From Dialister hominis (GTDB lineage: Bacteria > Bacillota > Negativicutes > Veillonellales > Dialisteraceae): a stretch of 64,000 nucleotides of DNA. Positions 16,791 to 24,585 of the stretch are shown one piece after another. Where the stretch lies: contig NZ_AP019697.1 of NCBI RefSeq assembly GCF_007164725.1, positions 1,222,001-1,286,000 of the forward strand, in the 5' to 3' direction. The notes under the pieces were generated by a model. It had not been told where the DNA came from. It made no database searches and saw only the letters and a program-made list of their open reading frames with translations. The first letter of the stretch is position 1, and each line of letters begins with the position of its first letter. A program made the position numbers and the translations under genes.

Positions 16791-17656
16791 TGACAACACT
16801 AAGGGCCAAAAACAAGAATCACATCTTTACAATTACCGCTGAACTGGATCCGCCCAAAAGCGCTTCTTCTGAAATTACTGAAAAGCAGGTTGCAGAAATT
16901 GCCGATTACGTGGATGCTGTCAATATCGCTGACTGCCCCATGGCAAAGCTTCGGATGAGCCCGATTGCCCTCTCCTCTATCATTCAGCAGAAATACTGCG
17001 TAGAATCCATTTTCCACCTGACCTGCCGCGACCGCAACACAATCGGGCTTCAGGCAGAACTCCTGGGGGCCTATGCCCTTGGCGTACACAATATCCTCAC
17101 TTTGACCGGCGATCCGCCCTCCATTGGCGATCATCCGGATGCCACAGGCGTATTTGATGTGGACTCCACGGGTCTTATAGAGATTGCACGCCGCCTTAAT
17201 GAAGGCCATGACCTTAAAGGAAATCCGCTTGGCGCCGCAACAAACTTTTACATCGGCACTACAGCAAATCCAGGTGCTGACGACCTGGATAAGGAAATCC
17301 TTCGTCTGGAAGGCAAGAAAAAAGCCGGCGCGCAGTTCATCCAGACGCAGCCCGTCTATGAAATTTCTCAGGCTGAAAAATTTCTCTCCTATGCAAAAGA
17401 CCTTGATCTCCCGATTCTCTTCGGTATCGTGCCCTTAAAGAGTTTCAAAATGGCCAATTACTTAAACGACAAGGTCCCGGGCATTTCCATTCCCCAGAGA
17501 ATCCTAAAGGAAATGGAGACAGGAAACAGGGAAACGGGGCTTAAGCTTGCCTCTGAACTCGTACAGGGATTGAAGGATATCGGTACTGACGGCGTCCATT
17601 TGATGCCGGTCAATGATGTGGATGCTGTTCCTGTCATCGTGAAAAATCTCAAATAA
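16790..17656 (+). CDS. metF: Methylenetetrahydrofolate reductase
   Basis: This 288-residue flavoprotein TIM barrel reduces 5,10-methylene-THF to 5-methyl-THF, the methyl donor used by the MetH just upstream. Family features include AELDPPKSA near the N-terminus, NILTLTGDPPSIGDHP, and GAQFIQTQPVYEISQAEKFL in the second half. Its ATG overlaps the metH stop by one base, so the two are translationally coupled. The T-box upstream would control all three genes. A bidirectional terminator follows the stop directly. Confidence 0.94.
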   Translation: MTTLRAKNKNHIFTITAELDPPKSASSEITEKQVAEIADYVDAVNIADCPMAKLRMSPIALSSIIQQKYCVESIFHLTCRDRNTIGLQAELLGAYALGVHNILTLTGDPPSIGDHPDATGVFDVDSTGLIEIARRLNEGHDLKGNPLGAATNFYIGTTANPGADDLDKEILRLEGKKKAGAQFIQTQPVYEISQAEKFLSYAKDLDLPILFGIVPLKSFKMANYLNDKVPGISIPQRILKEMETGNRETGLKLASELVQGLKDIGTDGVHLMPVNDVDAVPVIVKNLK

Positions 17657-17714
17657 ATAACCAATAAAAAATGATTGCTCCCGTTATGGAAACAATCATT
17701 TTTTATTGGTTATT
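17656..17714. terminator. Bidirectional terminator between metF and the TVP38 gene
   Basis: A perfect 22-bp inverted repeat (17656-17677 with 17693-17714) around a 15-base loop lies between two convergent operons. It has A/T runs on both strands and overlaps the last bases of both genes. Confidence 0.9.
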
Positions 17715-18419
17715 TTCGTTCTGTCCGCTTTTTCTCTGCTTCTTCGTCTTCCACCAGATGAAGCCATAAATCACCGTAACAAGGATAATGATGATCGTAA
17801 GCCGCATGGAATGTTCTTCCAGATTGACGACATCGTGCCCCAGGACAACTTCAAGCGCTGTCGAAGGCAGCTTGCCCAAAAGACAGCCGAAAGCATAGTC
17901 CTTGAACTTCATACTGGACAATGCGGCTATGGCCGTTATGAGGCCGTTTGGCATATACGGGATTGCTCTGGCCGCCGCAATTGCCTGCCAGCTTTCATAG
18001 GAATCCAGCTTTGACAGCGTCTTGCTCTTGTTGATCAGATTCATCGCCATTCCGCGGAACAGCGTACGCATGACATAGAAAGAAAGAATGACTCCGACTG
18101 TCTCAGCCAGCCATGAAATAATAACGCCCCAGAACAAGCCGAATATGAGGCCGTTTGCTGTGGAAATGAATATCGAGGGAAGAAATCCCACGATATTTAT
18201 GATGACATCAATGAAGAAACTTACGAATGCTGCATAGATGCCAAATCCCTTGAGATAATGAATTGTTCCATGAAGATCGCCGTCTTTTGACAGATGATAG
18301 ATTGTCGGATAGAACGAGGGGTCGATAAAATGGATTGCCGCCAGCATCAGGATCAGGATTCCCAAAAGGATCAGCCTGAATCTGCGTTCCCCTCTTTCAT
18401 ACCAGTTTCTTCTTCTCAT
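17703..18419 (-). CDS. TVP38/TMEM64 (DedA-like, VTT domain) membrane protein
   Basis: The product has 238 residues, a basic N-terminal tail (MRRRNWYERGERRFR) and about six hydrophobic segments. The SNARE-associated/VTT core GFLPSIFISTANGLIFGLFWGV is followed by AAARAIPYMPNGLITAIAALSSMKFKDYAFGCLLGKLPSTALEVVLG. Members of this family are inner-membrane proteins linked to lipid scrambling or transport; the exact role here is unknown. It starts 18 bases after thrC ends and is probably co-transcribed with it. The ribosome site (GAGGT, 11 bases away) is modest. Confidence 0.85.
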   Translation of the reverse strand: MRRRNWYERGERRFRLILLGILILMLAAIHFIDPSFYPTIYHLSKDGDLHGTIHYLKGFGIYAAFVSFFIDVIINIVGFLPSIFISTANGLIFGLFWGVIISWLAETVGVILSFYVMRTLFRGMAMNLINKSKTLSKLDSYESWQAIAAARAIPYMPNGLITAIAALSSMKFKDYAFGCLLGKLPSTALEVVLGHDVVNLEEHSMRLTIIIILVTVIYGFIWWKTKKQRKSGQNENNQ

Positions 18420-18437
18420 CGACTAGAGACCTCGGAT

Positions 18438-19928
18438 TCATTTTACAATTTCATCAACAACTTCCTGAATGGATTCTTTGATATTTTCCGGATTGATCAC
18501 ATCCGTAAAGCGTTTCTTCCTGTTTTCCAATTCTCCCAGCTGCGAAGGAATCGGAATCCCGGTATATTTCTTGATGGATCGCAGTGTATCATAAGGATTT
18601 TCCTCTGCCGCAATGCCAAGTGCCTCAGAAACAGCACCAGGGAATTTATAAGGATGCGCCGTACTGATAATGACGGTGTGCGTATGTCTTGTGACCTTGC
18701 CGCTGCGGCGGAGATTGTCATAAACAGCATATGCAACAGCCGTATGCGGATCCATCAGGTAATCATACTTTTCATATACATCGGAAATGGCTTTTCTCAT
18801 GGTGTCAGAATCTGCCCAGCCACCAATCATTTCGCCTGATACCTTTTTACGCTCTTCCTCAGGAACACGGTATACACCGTTTTCCCTGAGTTCTGTCATG
18901 TCTTTCAAAACTTCATCAGACGATCCCGTCATGTAGTACAGGAACCTCTCAAAATTAGAGGAAATCAGGATATCCATAGAAGGAGATTCCGTCAGATGGA
19001 ATTCCCTGTTGATATTGTATTCTCCGGTTTCAAAGAAATCTGCCAGCACCTTATTTTCATTAGATGCGCAAATCATCTGTCCGATAGGCGTGCCGATTTT
19101 CTTTGCAATCCATGCCGCCAGAATATTGCCAAAGTTGCCGGTAGGAACAACCACATTGAATGACTCTCTGGAGCCAATAGAACCGCTTCTAAGAAGGCTC
19201 AGCCAAATCCACACATAATATACGACCTGTGGAAGCAGGCGGCCGATATTAATGGAATTGGCGCTGGAGAACAGGACTCCCTTTTCAAGAGCTTCATCGC
19301 GCAGGTCACTCACAAAAATATTTTTCAAAGCAGACTGGGCATCATCAAAATTTCCTTCAATCCCCAGAACTTTGACATTTTCACCAAGCTGCTTCTGCAT
19401 CTGATCCTTTTGCAGCGGGCTGACCCCGTGGGAAGGATAGAATACCATGATATGCACGCCTGGAACGTCTTTAAACCCTTCCAGAGCCGCTTTTCCGGTA
19501 TCTCCTGAAGTAGCAGTCAGGATAAGCGTTTCCTTCCCATCCCCCAGCTTCTTCTTAGCATACACGAGAAGATGCGGGAAAAGTGAAAGCGCCAGATCTT
19601 TGAATGCGCATGTCCTCCCATGGAACATTTCGGCCATGGAAAAGGATTCGGACAATGTTTTTACCGGGACAATTTCAGATGTATCAAATGTACCGGTATA
19701 TGCATCATGCGTCAGCTTGGATAAATCCTTCAGTGTAATATCCGTCAGAAAATGATGAAGTACAAAAGCTGCCAGTTCTTCGTAAGACATAGCTTTTAAA
19801 ACATCAGCATCTAAAAATGGATCGGGCAGTTGTTCAGGCACATACAATCCGCCATCAGCAGCAAGCCCCTTCAGCAGCGCTTCTTCGGCTGTTACAGTCT
19901 CATTACTTCTGGTGCTTCTATAGTTCAT
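18438..19928 (-). CDS. thrC: Threonine synthase
   Basis: This PLP enzyme of 496 residues converts O-phosphohomoserine to threonine. The N-terminus MNYRSTRSNETVTAEEALLKGLAADGGLYVPE is typical, and the PLP lysine lies in FHGRTCAFKDLALSLFPHLL. TATSGDTGKAALEGF and VVPTGNFGNILAAWIAK are conserved phosphate-binding loops. Length fits the longer (E. coli/yeast-like) class. GGAGGC lies 6 bases before ATG 19928; an in-frame start 15 bases upstream overlaps that site. It leads a two-gene unit with the TVP38 gene. No other threonine-pathway gene is nearby. Confidence 0.95.
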   Translation of the reverse strand: MNYRSTRSNETVTAEEALLKGLAADGGLYVPEQLPDPFLDADVLKAMSYEELAAFVLHHFLTDITLKDLSKLTHDAYTGTFDTSEIVPVKTLSESFSMAEMFHGRTCAFKDLALSLFPHLLVYAKKKLGDGKETLILTATSGDTGKAALEGFKDVPGVHIMVFYPSHGVSPLQKDQMQKQLGENVKVLGIEGNFDDAQSALKNIFVSDLRDEALEKGVLFSSANSINIGRLLPQVVYYVWIWLSLLRSGSIGSRESFNVVVPTGNFGNILAAWIAKKIGTPIGQMICASNENKVLADFFETGEYNINREFHLTESPSMDILISSNFERFLYYMTGSSDEVLKDMTELRENGVYRVPEEERKKVSGEMIGGWADSDTMRKAISDVYEKYDYLMDPHTAVAYAVYDNLRRSGKVTRHTHTVIISTAHPYKFPGAVSEALGIAAEENPYDTLRSIKKYTGIPIPSQLGELENRKKRFTDVINPENIKESIQEVVDEIVK

Positions 19929-20169
19929 AATACGCCTCCACACAGATAACTTTATACTTTATTTTATCATAAAATCTATCAATGGAATATAATATGCCGA
20001 AAGAATATAACGATTTACGATAGGCTTTGCCTGGTTTTATGATGAAATTCATAGAAGTACAGTTCATTTGCCGCTTTTCCTGTATAATTTTGCTTCTGCG
20101 CTGATTGTAGTGCCGCTCCTTATGCACTGGCGGAATCATTCGAATACATGTCCCGCTTTTTCAGGCAAA

Positions 20170-20199
20170 ATAAAACCCGAAGCATTTCCATGCTTCGGG
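20170..20199 (-). terminator. Terminator of tRNA-Lys
   Basis: CCCGAAGCA and TGCTTCGGG form a perfect 9-bp stem with a 6-base loop. On the minus strand it is followed by TTTTATTTT, ten bases after the tRNA CCA end. Confidence 0.9.
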
Positions 20200-20208
20200 A
20201 ATAGATTC

Positions 20209-20284
20209 TGGTGGATCATCAGGGGTTCGAACCCCGGACACCCTGATTAAGAGTCAGGTGCTCTACCAACTGAGCTAATGATCC
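20209..20284 (-). tRNA. tRNA-Lys (anticodon CTT)
   Basis: A 76-base cloverleaf with encoded CCA. The acceptor is GGATCAT/ATGATCC, the anticodon loop CTCTTAA inside a CCTGA/TCAGG stem gives anticodon CTT, and the T loop GTTCGAAC is standard. Confidence 0.95.
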
Positions 20285-20298
20285 GTTCAACGAATAGT

Positions 20299-20327
20299 AT
20301 TATATCATTCCGATTTGTTTTTGTCAA
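20299..20327 (-). promoter_or_regulatory. Consensus promoter of tRNA-Lys
   Basis: On the minus strand TTGACA (20322-20327), 17 bases and TATAAT (20299-20304) give a perfect sigma-A promoter 14 bases before the tRNA. Confidence 0.9.
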
Positions 20328-20444
20328 ATCTTTTTTTATTTCGGATTTGATCAAATGTACTGTTCGGAAGACGTAAGTTATTATAGCATGACACTCTTCA
20401 TATTTCTAGTCCCCCCGGCAAATTTTTTTTACAAATTTTACCGG

Positions 20445-20684
20445 TTAATAATGAATGCCATACTTGTGTTTCAAAGCCTCTATATCTTCTCTCATTTCCT
20501 GGTCGCATTTTTCAAGTTCTGCTTTGATATACGGCAGATTTCTTCTGACAAGGGCCGCTTTTTTGGCACTTGCCATCTTGTAAACATGTGCCAGTTCCTT
20601 CTTGTATGAAGCCATGAGATCCTGCATTTCTTCATCAGTCAGATTCTCATTGATCAATTCTCTTGCATCCTTCTCATTTCCCAT
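20445..20684 (-). CDS. Small conserved-looking hypothetical protein
   Basis: I do not recognise this 79-residue protein. It is strongly charged and probably all-helical: MGNEKDARELINENLTDEEMQ, then alternating basic and acidic residues (KKELAHVYKMASAKKAALV, AELEKCDQEMREDIEALKHKYG). It has no signal peptide or membrane segment. AAAGGAGA lies 7 bases upstream of the ATG at 20684, a good ribosome site that argues it is real. It sits alone between two tRNA genes and starts 33 bases beyond the tRNA-Arg terminator. A helical binding or regulatory protein is possible but unsupported. Confidence 0.65.
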   Translation of the reverse strand: MGNEKDARELINENLTDEEMQDLMASYKKELAHVYKMASAKKAALVRRNLPYIKAELEKCDQEMREDIEALKHKYGIHY

Positions 20685-20716
20685 GACTGTCTCCTTTCAA
20701 GCCAAATAAAATGTAA

Positions 20717-20742
20717 AGAAAAACACTCCATAGAGGAGTGAA
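20717..20742 (-). terminator. Terminator of tRNA-Arg
   Basis: CACTCC/GGAGTG forms a 6-bp stem with a 5-base loop, followed on the minus strand by TTTTTC. It lies about 40 bases after the tRNA-Arg end. Confidence 0.75.
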
Positions 20743-20782
20743 TTTTCTCTTATATAAATCCGATCAAATCGGTTGTCATCAA

Positions 20783-20857
20783 TGGAGCGCCTAGAGGGAT
20801 TCGAACCCTCGCACCCGGTTCCGGAGACCGGTGCTCTATCCCCTGAGCTATAGGCGC
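20783..20857 (-). tRNA. tRNA-Arg (anticodon CCG)
   Basis: A 75-base cloverleaf with encoded CCA. The acceptor is GCGCCTA/TAGGCGC, and the loop CTCCGGA within a CCGGT/ACCGG stem gives anticodon CCG. A TATAAT box lies about 13 bases upstream on the minus strand. Confidence 0.95.
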
Positions 20858-20928
20858 TTAACGAGATTAATTATACCATAGATCTTACTGCCTGAAAAGG
20901 AACAGCCCGGGTGCCCTGCATCCATTAT

Positions 20929-22035
20929 TTATTCATCTACATAGATTCTTGGAACCCGCTTCAGCCCGCACATGACTTCATGCGGTATGGTATTTACTAT
21001 GGCAGCAATTTCTTCCGGATAGATCACTTCGTCTCCCTGACGGCCAAGGAGAACGACTTCATCCCCCACCTGGACATCATCACCAGCTGCAATCATCATC
21101 TGGTCCATGCATATGCGTCCAATGATGCGGTGCCTCTTTCCGTTGACCAGGACACTTCCCTTATTGGAAAGAGCCCTGTGGAATCCATCCGCATACCCGA
21201 TCGGGATTGTTGCTGTTCTCATATCTTCTTCCGCTACATATGTCCCGCCGTAGCCAATCGCCTCTCCTTTGCGGAGAACCTGCACATGGGTAATATGGCT
21301 GATGAGGCGCATCGGATACTCCAGATCCCACATGTTGTCCATTTCATCGGAGGGATGCGGCCCGTAAAGAATGATTCCGGGCCTTGCCAAATTATACCAG
21401 CTCTCCGGCATGTCAAGGACGCCTGCACTGTTGGCGGCTGAAATGATAAATCCTTTCTCCAGTCTTTGCGGCATATGGGAAAGAGCTTCCTCAAATTTTT
21501 CCAGCTGCTTTCTTGCTGTAGTTTTATCATGGATATCCGCTTTTGCCATGTGCGTAAAAGTGCCATGGATATGGATATGCGGATATTTCTTTAATTTTTC
21601 AAGGAAGCCCTCTACATCTTCAGGATGCGTGCCTATCCGGTTCATACCCGTATCAATAGGAAGCCATACCTCAAGTATTTTCCCCTGGCCCTCTGCCGCT
21701 TCTTCGAAAGGTTCCAGTTCCACTGTATCATCCACAGGAACAATTAAATCATACTTTACCGCTGTTTCTGCTTCTTCAGGAAGCGGAAGTCCCAATGTGA
21801 AAACAGGGCAGGTGAATCCATCCTTCCTAAGTGCCACGCCTTCTTCTACTCTGGCTACAGCAGCTGAGTTGTATCCCTCTTCAAGAGCAATGCGCATCGC
21901 TTCAGAAGCGCCATGACCATAAGCATCTGCTTTAACGACTGCTGTGCAATCCACATGCGCCGGCAAATGACTGCGGATAACCCTCAAATTATGACGAAGG
22001 GCACTGCGATTGATTTCTATGTAGGAAACTGACAT
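20929..22035 (-). CDS. alr: Alanine racemase
   Basis: This fold-type III PLP enzyme interconverts L- and D-alanine for peptidoglycan. The PLP lysine is in VVKADAYGHGA near residue 30, and the second catalytic base Tyr is in GYGGTYVAEEDMRTATIPIGYADGFHR. At 368 residues it has normal length. GGAGGAGGT at about 7 bases sets the start at ATG 22035 (MSVSYIEIN), not the in-frame ATG 30 bases upstream. A hairpin with a U run ends about 25 bases before the start, suggesting attenuation or an upstream terminator. The IS30-family element separates it from hemW. Confidence 0.95.
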   Translation of the reverse strand: MSVSYIEINRSALRHNLRVIRSHLPAHVDCTAVVKADAYGHGASEAMRIALEEGYNSAAVARVEEGVALRKDGFTCPVFTLGLPLPEEAETAVKYDLIVPVDDTVELEPFEEAAEGQGKILEVWLPIDTGMNRIGTHPEDVEGFLEKLKKYPHIHIHGTFTHMAKADIHDKTTARKQLEKFEEALSHMPQRLEKGFIISAANSAGVLDMPESWYNLARPGIILYGPHPSDEMDNMWDLEYPMRLISHITHVQVLRKGEAIGYGGTYVAEEDMRTATIPIGYADGFHRALSNKGSVLVNGKRHRIIGRICMDQMMIAAGDDVQVGDEVVLLGRQGDEVIYPEEIAAIVNTIPHEVMCGLKRVPRIYVDE

Positions 22036-22057
22036 ATGGAATACCTCCTCCAAATAA

Positions 22058-22128
22058 AAAAGCACCTGGAACCACAGATTGGATTTGACCCATTACTGTA
22101 TCTATGAAGCCCCAGTGCTCCCTTATTG
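22058..22128 (-). promoter_or_regulatory. Structured leader ending in a U run before alr
   Basis: On the minus strand a long-range stem (AGCACTGG with CCAGGTGCT, one bulged base) encloses an inner ACAG/CTGT hairpin and is followed by TTTTTTATT, then the alr Shine-Dalgarno. A possible -10 (TACAAT) lies just upstream, so the RNA may begin with this structure. It could be an attenuator or a plain terminator; I match it to no known riboswitch class. Confidence 0.45.
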
Positions 22129-22234
22129 TATTTTTACACCAATCAAAGTGCGCATAAAAATACGTCAAATTTATTTCTTCCTATCATAAAACAAATACTG
22201 AAAAAAAGAAAGATACGAATAAAATTATTATCGA

Positions 22235-22248
22235 GTAAAGATCTATTC
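22235..22248 (+). repeat. Left copy of 14-bp target duplication of the IS
   Basis: GTAAAGATCTATTC abuts the left inverted repeat and is repeated exactly at 23438-23451. Confidence 0.85.
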
Positions 22249-23437
22249 CCGAATTGCAATAATAAGTTGAACACCCGGCGAACCTTTATGCAGTAAGTGC
22301 TGCAAGCATTTCTTCCCTAAAGCACTCCTCGGGTGTCTTATAGCCGAGTATTTTTCTTGGCAGGGTGTTGGCCCAGCACTCTACTCTGGAAATGTGTTCC
22401 ACTGGGTAATCCTGGATTTTCTTCCCTTTGGGAAGAAATCGACGGAATAAGCCGTTGTGATTCTCATTCGTACCTTTGTCGCTGGAGCAGTACGGATGCG
22501 CATAATAGATCCGTGTGTGACTTAGTTTCTCTAGCTCCGACAGGCTAGAAAACTCACTGCCATTGTCTGTCGTAATGCTGAGGAACACTCGGCTGAAACA
22601 GCCGCGGAACATTCCATCCTTCAATTTTCTGAAGGCTGCTATTACAGAGGCACTTTCCTTGTTGGGCAGTTTTCTGATGAGGGAACAGCGTGTCTTGCGC
22701 TCAACCAGAGTCAGCAGTACTTCGTCCTTTGAGCGAGATCCCAGTACAAGGTCACACTCCCAATGCCCGAAATCCTGACGCTCATCCACAGAAGGATCGC
22801 GCTCATCTATACTGCGGCCGAACTTCTTCTTACGCTCACGAACCCGCTTCCTGGCGTTTTTTCGCTTGACGCGCAAGGGCAGGTCAATACTCTTGATTTT
22901 TCCTAGGAGCCCCAGCGTGACATAGTTGTACAGGGTTTTCGTACAGACCATCTCGCCACGTTGAAATTCTCCCGTAACCAGTGCCCTGCCAAAGCAGGCA
23001 TCGAGCGACCAGTGATGTTCCTGAAGTCTCTTCTGCACATAGTCGAGGAATGCTCCCTTTGCTATGGCGTCGCATTTGCGACCACAGTTTTCGCGATGCG
23101 CCTCATAGGTGCTTTGCCCGTCTGCTGCGCGATAGCGTTCCACCTTGCCGTTATAGCAAAGGACCTTGCCACGCTTCACCTCGTTGCGTACCGTATTGAC
23201 ACAGCACCCAATCTCACGGGCTATGCTCCGATACGATTGCTTGTCGCGGAGACGCGTTTGGATAATGACTCGTTCCTCAAAAGTTAAATGAGCCCCTTTT
23301 TTGCGTAACGTATCCGTGGTAAAATGATTTTGATCCATAGCGATTCTCCTTTGTGGTTGTGTTTTTTGTGCAACTACATTTTACCACAAGGGTTCGCTAT
23401 GGATTTTTAAGTGTTCAACTTAATTATACAATCCGCC
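22249..23437 (-). mobile_element. IS30-family insertion sequence, intact
   Basis: The element is about 1189 bp with imperfect terminal inverted repeats of 26 bases (about 20 identical; inner 12 TAAGTTGAACAC perfect at 22263-22274 and 23411-23422). It carries one complete transposase gene. It is flanked by the direct repeat GTAAAGATCTATTC (22235-22248 and 23438-23451), read as a 14-bp target duplication. Removing the element restores an interrupted palindrome (ATTATCGA ... TCGATAAT centred on AGATCT). The element lies at the 3' end of hemW, whose stop codon is inside the right copy. Confidence 0.88.
22286..23338 (-). CDS. IS30-family transposase
   Basis: The 350-residue transposase has an N-terminal helix-turn-helix (LTFEERVIIQTRLRDKQSYRSIAREIGCCVNTVRNEVKRG) and a DDE integrase core. 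The first catalytic Asp is in HWECDLVLG, the second in TTDNGSEF, and the Glu in SSDKGTNENHNGLFRRFLPKG, the usual IS30 DDE pattern with the NHNGLFRRF tail. AAAGGAGA lies 7 bases before ATG 23338. No frameshift or stop interrupts it, so it may be active. Its function is cut-and-paste or copy-out movement of the surrounding element. Confidence 0.95.
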   Translation of the reverse strand: MDQNHFTTDTLRKKGAHLTFEERVIIQTRLRDKQSYRSIAREIGCCVNTVRNEVKRGKVLCYNGKVERYRAADGQSTYEAHRENCGRKCDAIAKGAFLDYVQKRLQEHHWSLDACFGRALVTGEFQRGEMVCTKTLYNYVTLGLLGKIKSIDLPLRVKRKNARKRVRERKKKFGRSIDERDPSVDERQDFGHWECDLVLGSRSKDEVLLTLVERKTRCSLIRKLPNKESASVIAAFRKLKDGMFRGCFSRVFLSITTDNGSEFSSLSELEKLSHTRIYYAHPYCSSDKGTNENHNGLFRRFLPKGKKIQDYPVEHISRVECWANTLPRKILGYKTPEECFREEMLAALTA

Positions 23438-23451
23438 GTAAAGATCTATTC
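23438..23451 (+). repeat. Right copy of 14-bp target duplication of the IS
   Basis: An exact copy of 22235-22248, abutting the right inverted repeat. It contains the hemW stop codon (23446-23448, minus strand). Confidence 0.85.
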
Positions 23452-24585
23452 ATCGATAATGAACTGTTCAAATACGAAATTTCCCAAAGCAGCACCATGA
23501 TACGTCATAAAAAGATGTCCCAAAGATTCCTTCAGAAGCTTCCTCTCTTTCAGCATGGCAATTTCCCTGCCGAACCAGTGCTCAATCGGAAATCCATACC
23601 TTTCCTCAAAATCCTGAAGCGGGATTCCCTCTCTTGTACGAAGATGCAGGAAGCAGTATTCTTCCATTTCATCTTTGACAGAAAGATTCTCCACTTCTTC
23701 CGGCGGAAGATTCCCAGACAGAACTTCTTTCTCATATAATCTGACGCCCGGGTTGTTTTCTTTCCTTGCATGTCCGATCCTTGAACATGCCGCGGGTCCC
23801 AATCCCAGGTAATGGGATAAATCCCAATACTTCAGATTATGTCTTGATCTGTATCCTTTTCTTGCAAAACTGGAAATCTCATATCTTTCAAGGCCGTAGT
23901 GAGGAAGAATGCGGCACATCATCTGATACATTTCCCAGCTCTCTTCTTCCGTCGGCCTTTTGAGGATTCCTCTTTCAGCCATCTGACCGAACTTTGTCCC
24001 GTTTTCAATGATCAGACTGTAGACAGACAGATGATTGATCGGAAGATGGACAGCCCATTTCAAACTTTTTTCAAAGTCAAGCGGTGTCTGCCCGGGAAGT
24101 TCATACATGAGATCGATGCTGATATTATGGAAGCCCAGACGATAGGCGCGCTTCACAGCTTCTTCAGCAGCCTTTGAATCATGCCTCCTGTCTATAGCCT
24201 TCAGCAGGTAATCATTATGTGACTGCACACCGACAGAAAGCCTGTTGATGCCCAGACGGCGGGCATTTGCCAGGTATTCTTCTGTCATGTCGCAGGGATT
24301 CATTTCCATCGTAATTTCAGCCTGATCGGAAATATGGAAGTTTTTGTAAAGAGCTTCCATAATTTCCGAAAGCTGCATGCCGGTCAGCGTCGACGGGGTT
24401 CCGCCTCCAAAGTAAATAGTGTCACAGACTCTGTCCTTAAAGCCTGCACTCTTCATTTCAATTTCACGGATCAAAGCTTCAGAGAATCTTGTATCCGGCG
24501 TTCTGCTGATGGAATAGAAATCACAATAGGCACACCGGCTCCTACAAAAGGGAATGTGCAGGTAAAGCCCGAGCGGCTTAGTCAT
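23446..24585 (-). CDS. hemW: Heme chaperone HemW (coproporphyrinogen oxidase-like radical SAM protein)
   Basis: HemW is a radical SAM protein that binds heme and hands it to acceptors; it was formerly annotated as oxygen-independent coproporphyrinogen oxidase. The N-terminus [21 protein letters not shown] holds the CxxxCxxC iron-sulfur motif; GGGTPSTLT and [13 protein letters not shown] follow. A HemN C-terminal domain fills the last third. The frame starting at ATG 24585 gives 379 residues, normal length. It overlaps the lepA stop by 8 bases. The IS30-family element is inserted directly at its 3' end but leaves the stop codon intact. Confidence 0.92.
   Translation of the reverse strand: MTKPLGLYLHIPFCRSRCAYCDFYSISRTPDTRFSEALIREIEMKSAGFKDRVCDTIYFGGGTPSTLTGMQLSEIMEALYKNFHISDQAEITMEMNPCDMTEEYLANARRLGINRLSVGVQSHNDYLLKAIDRRHDSKAAEEAVKRAYRLGFHNISIDLMYELPGQTPLDFEKSLKWAVHLPINHLSVYSLIIENGTKFGQMAERGILKRPTEEESWEMYQMMCRILPHYGLERYEISSFARKGYRSRHNLKYWDLSHYLGLGPAACSRIGHARKENNPGVRLYEKEVLSGNLPPEEVENLSVKDEMEEYCFLHLRTREGIPLQDFEERYGFPIEHWFGREIAMLKERKLLKESLGHLFMTYHGAALGNFVFEQFIIDE

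Noticed and set aside
20414-20444. CCGG...CCGG hairpin-like AT-rich repeat after the 79-residue gene
   Set aside because: The arms pair imperfectly and the T run is in the loop, not after the stem, so it is not a convincing terminator.
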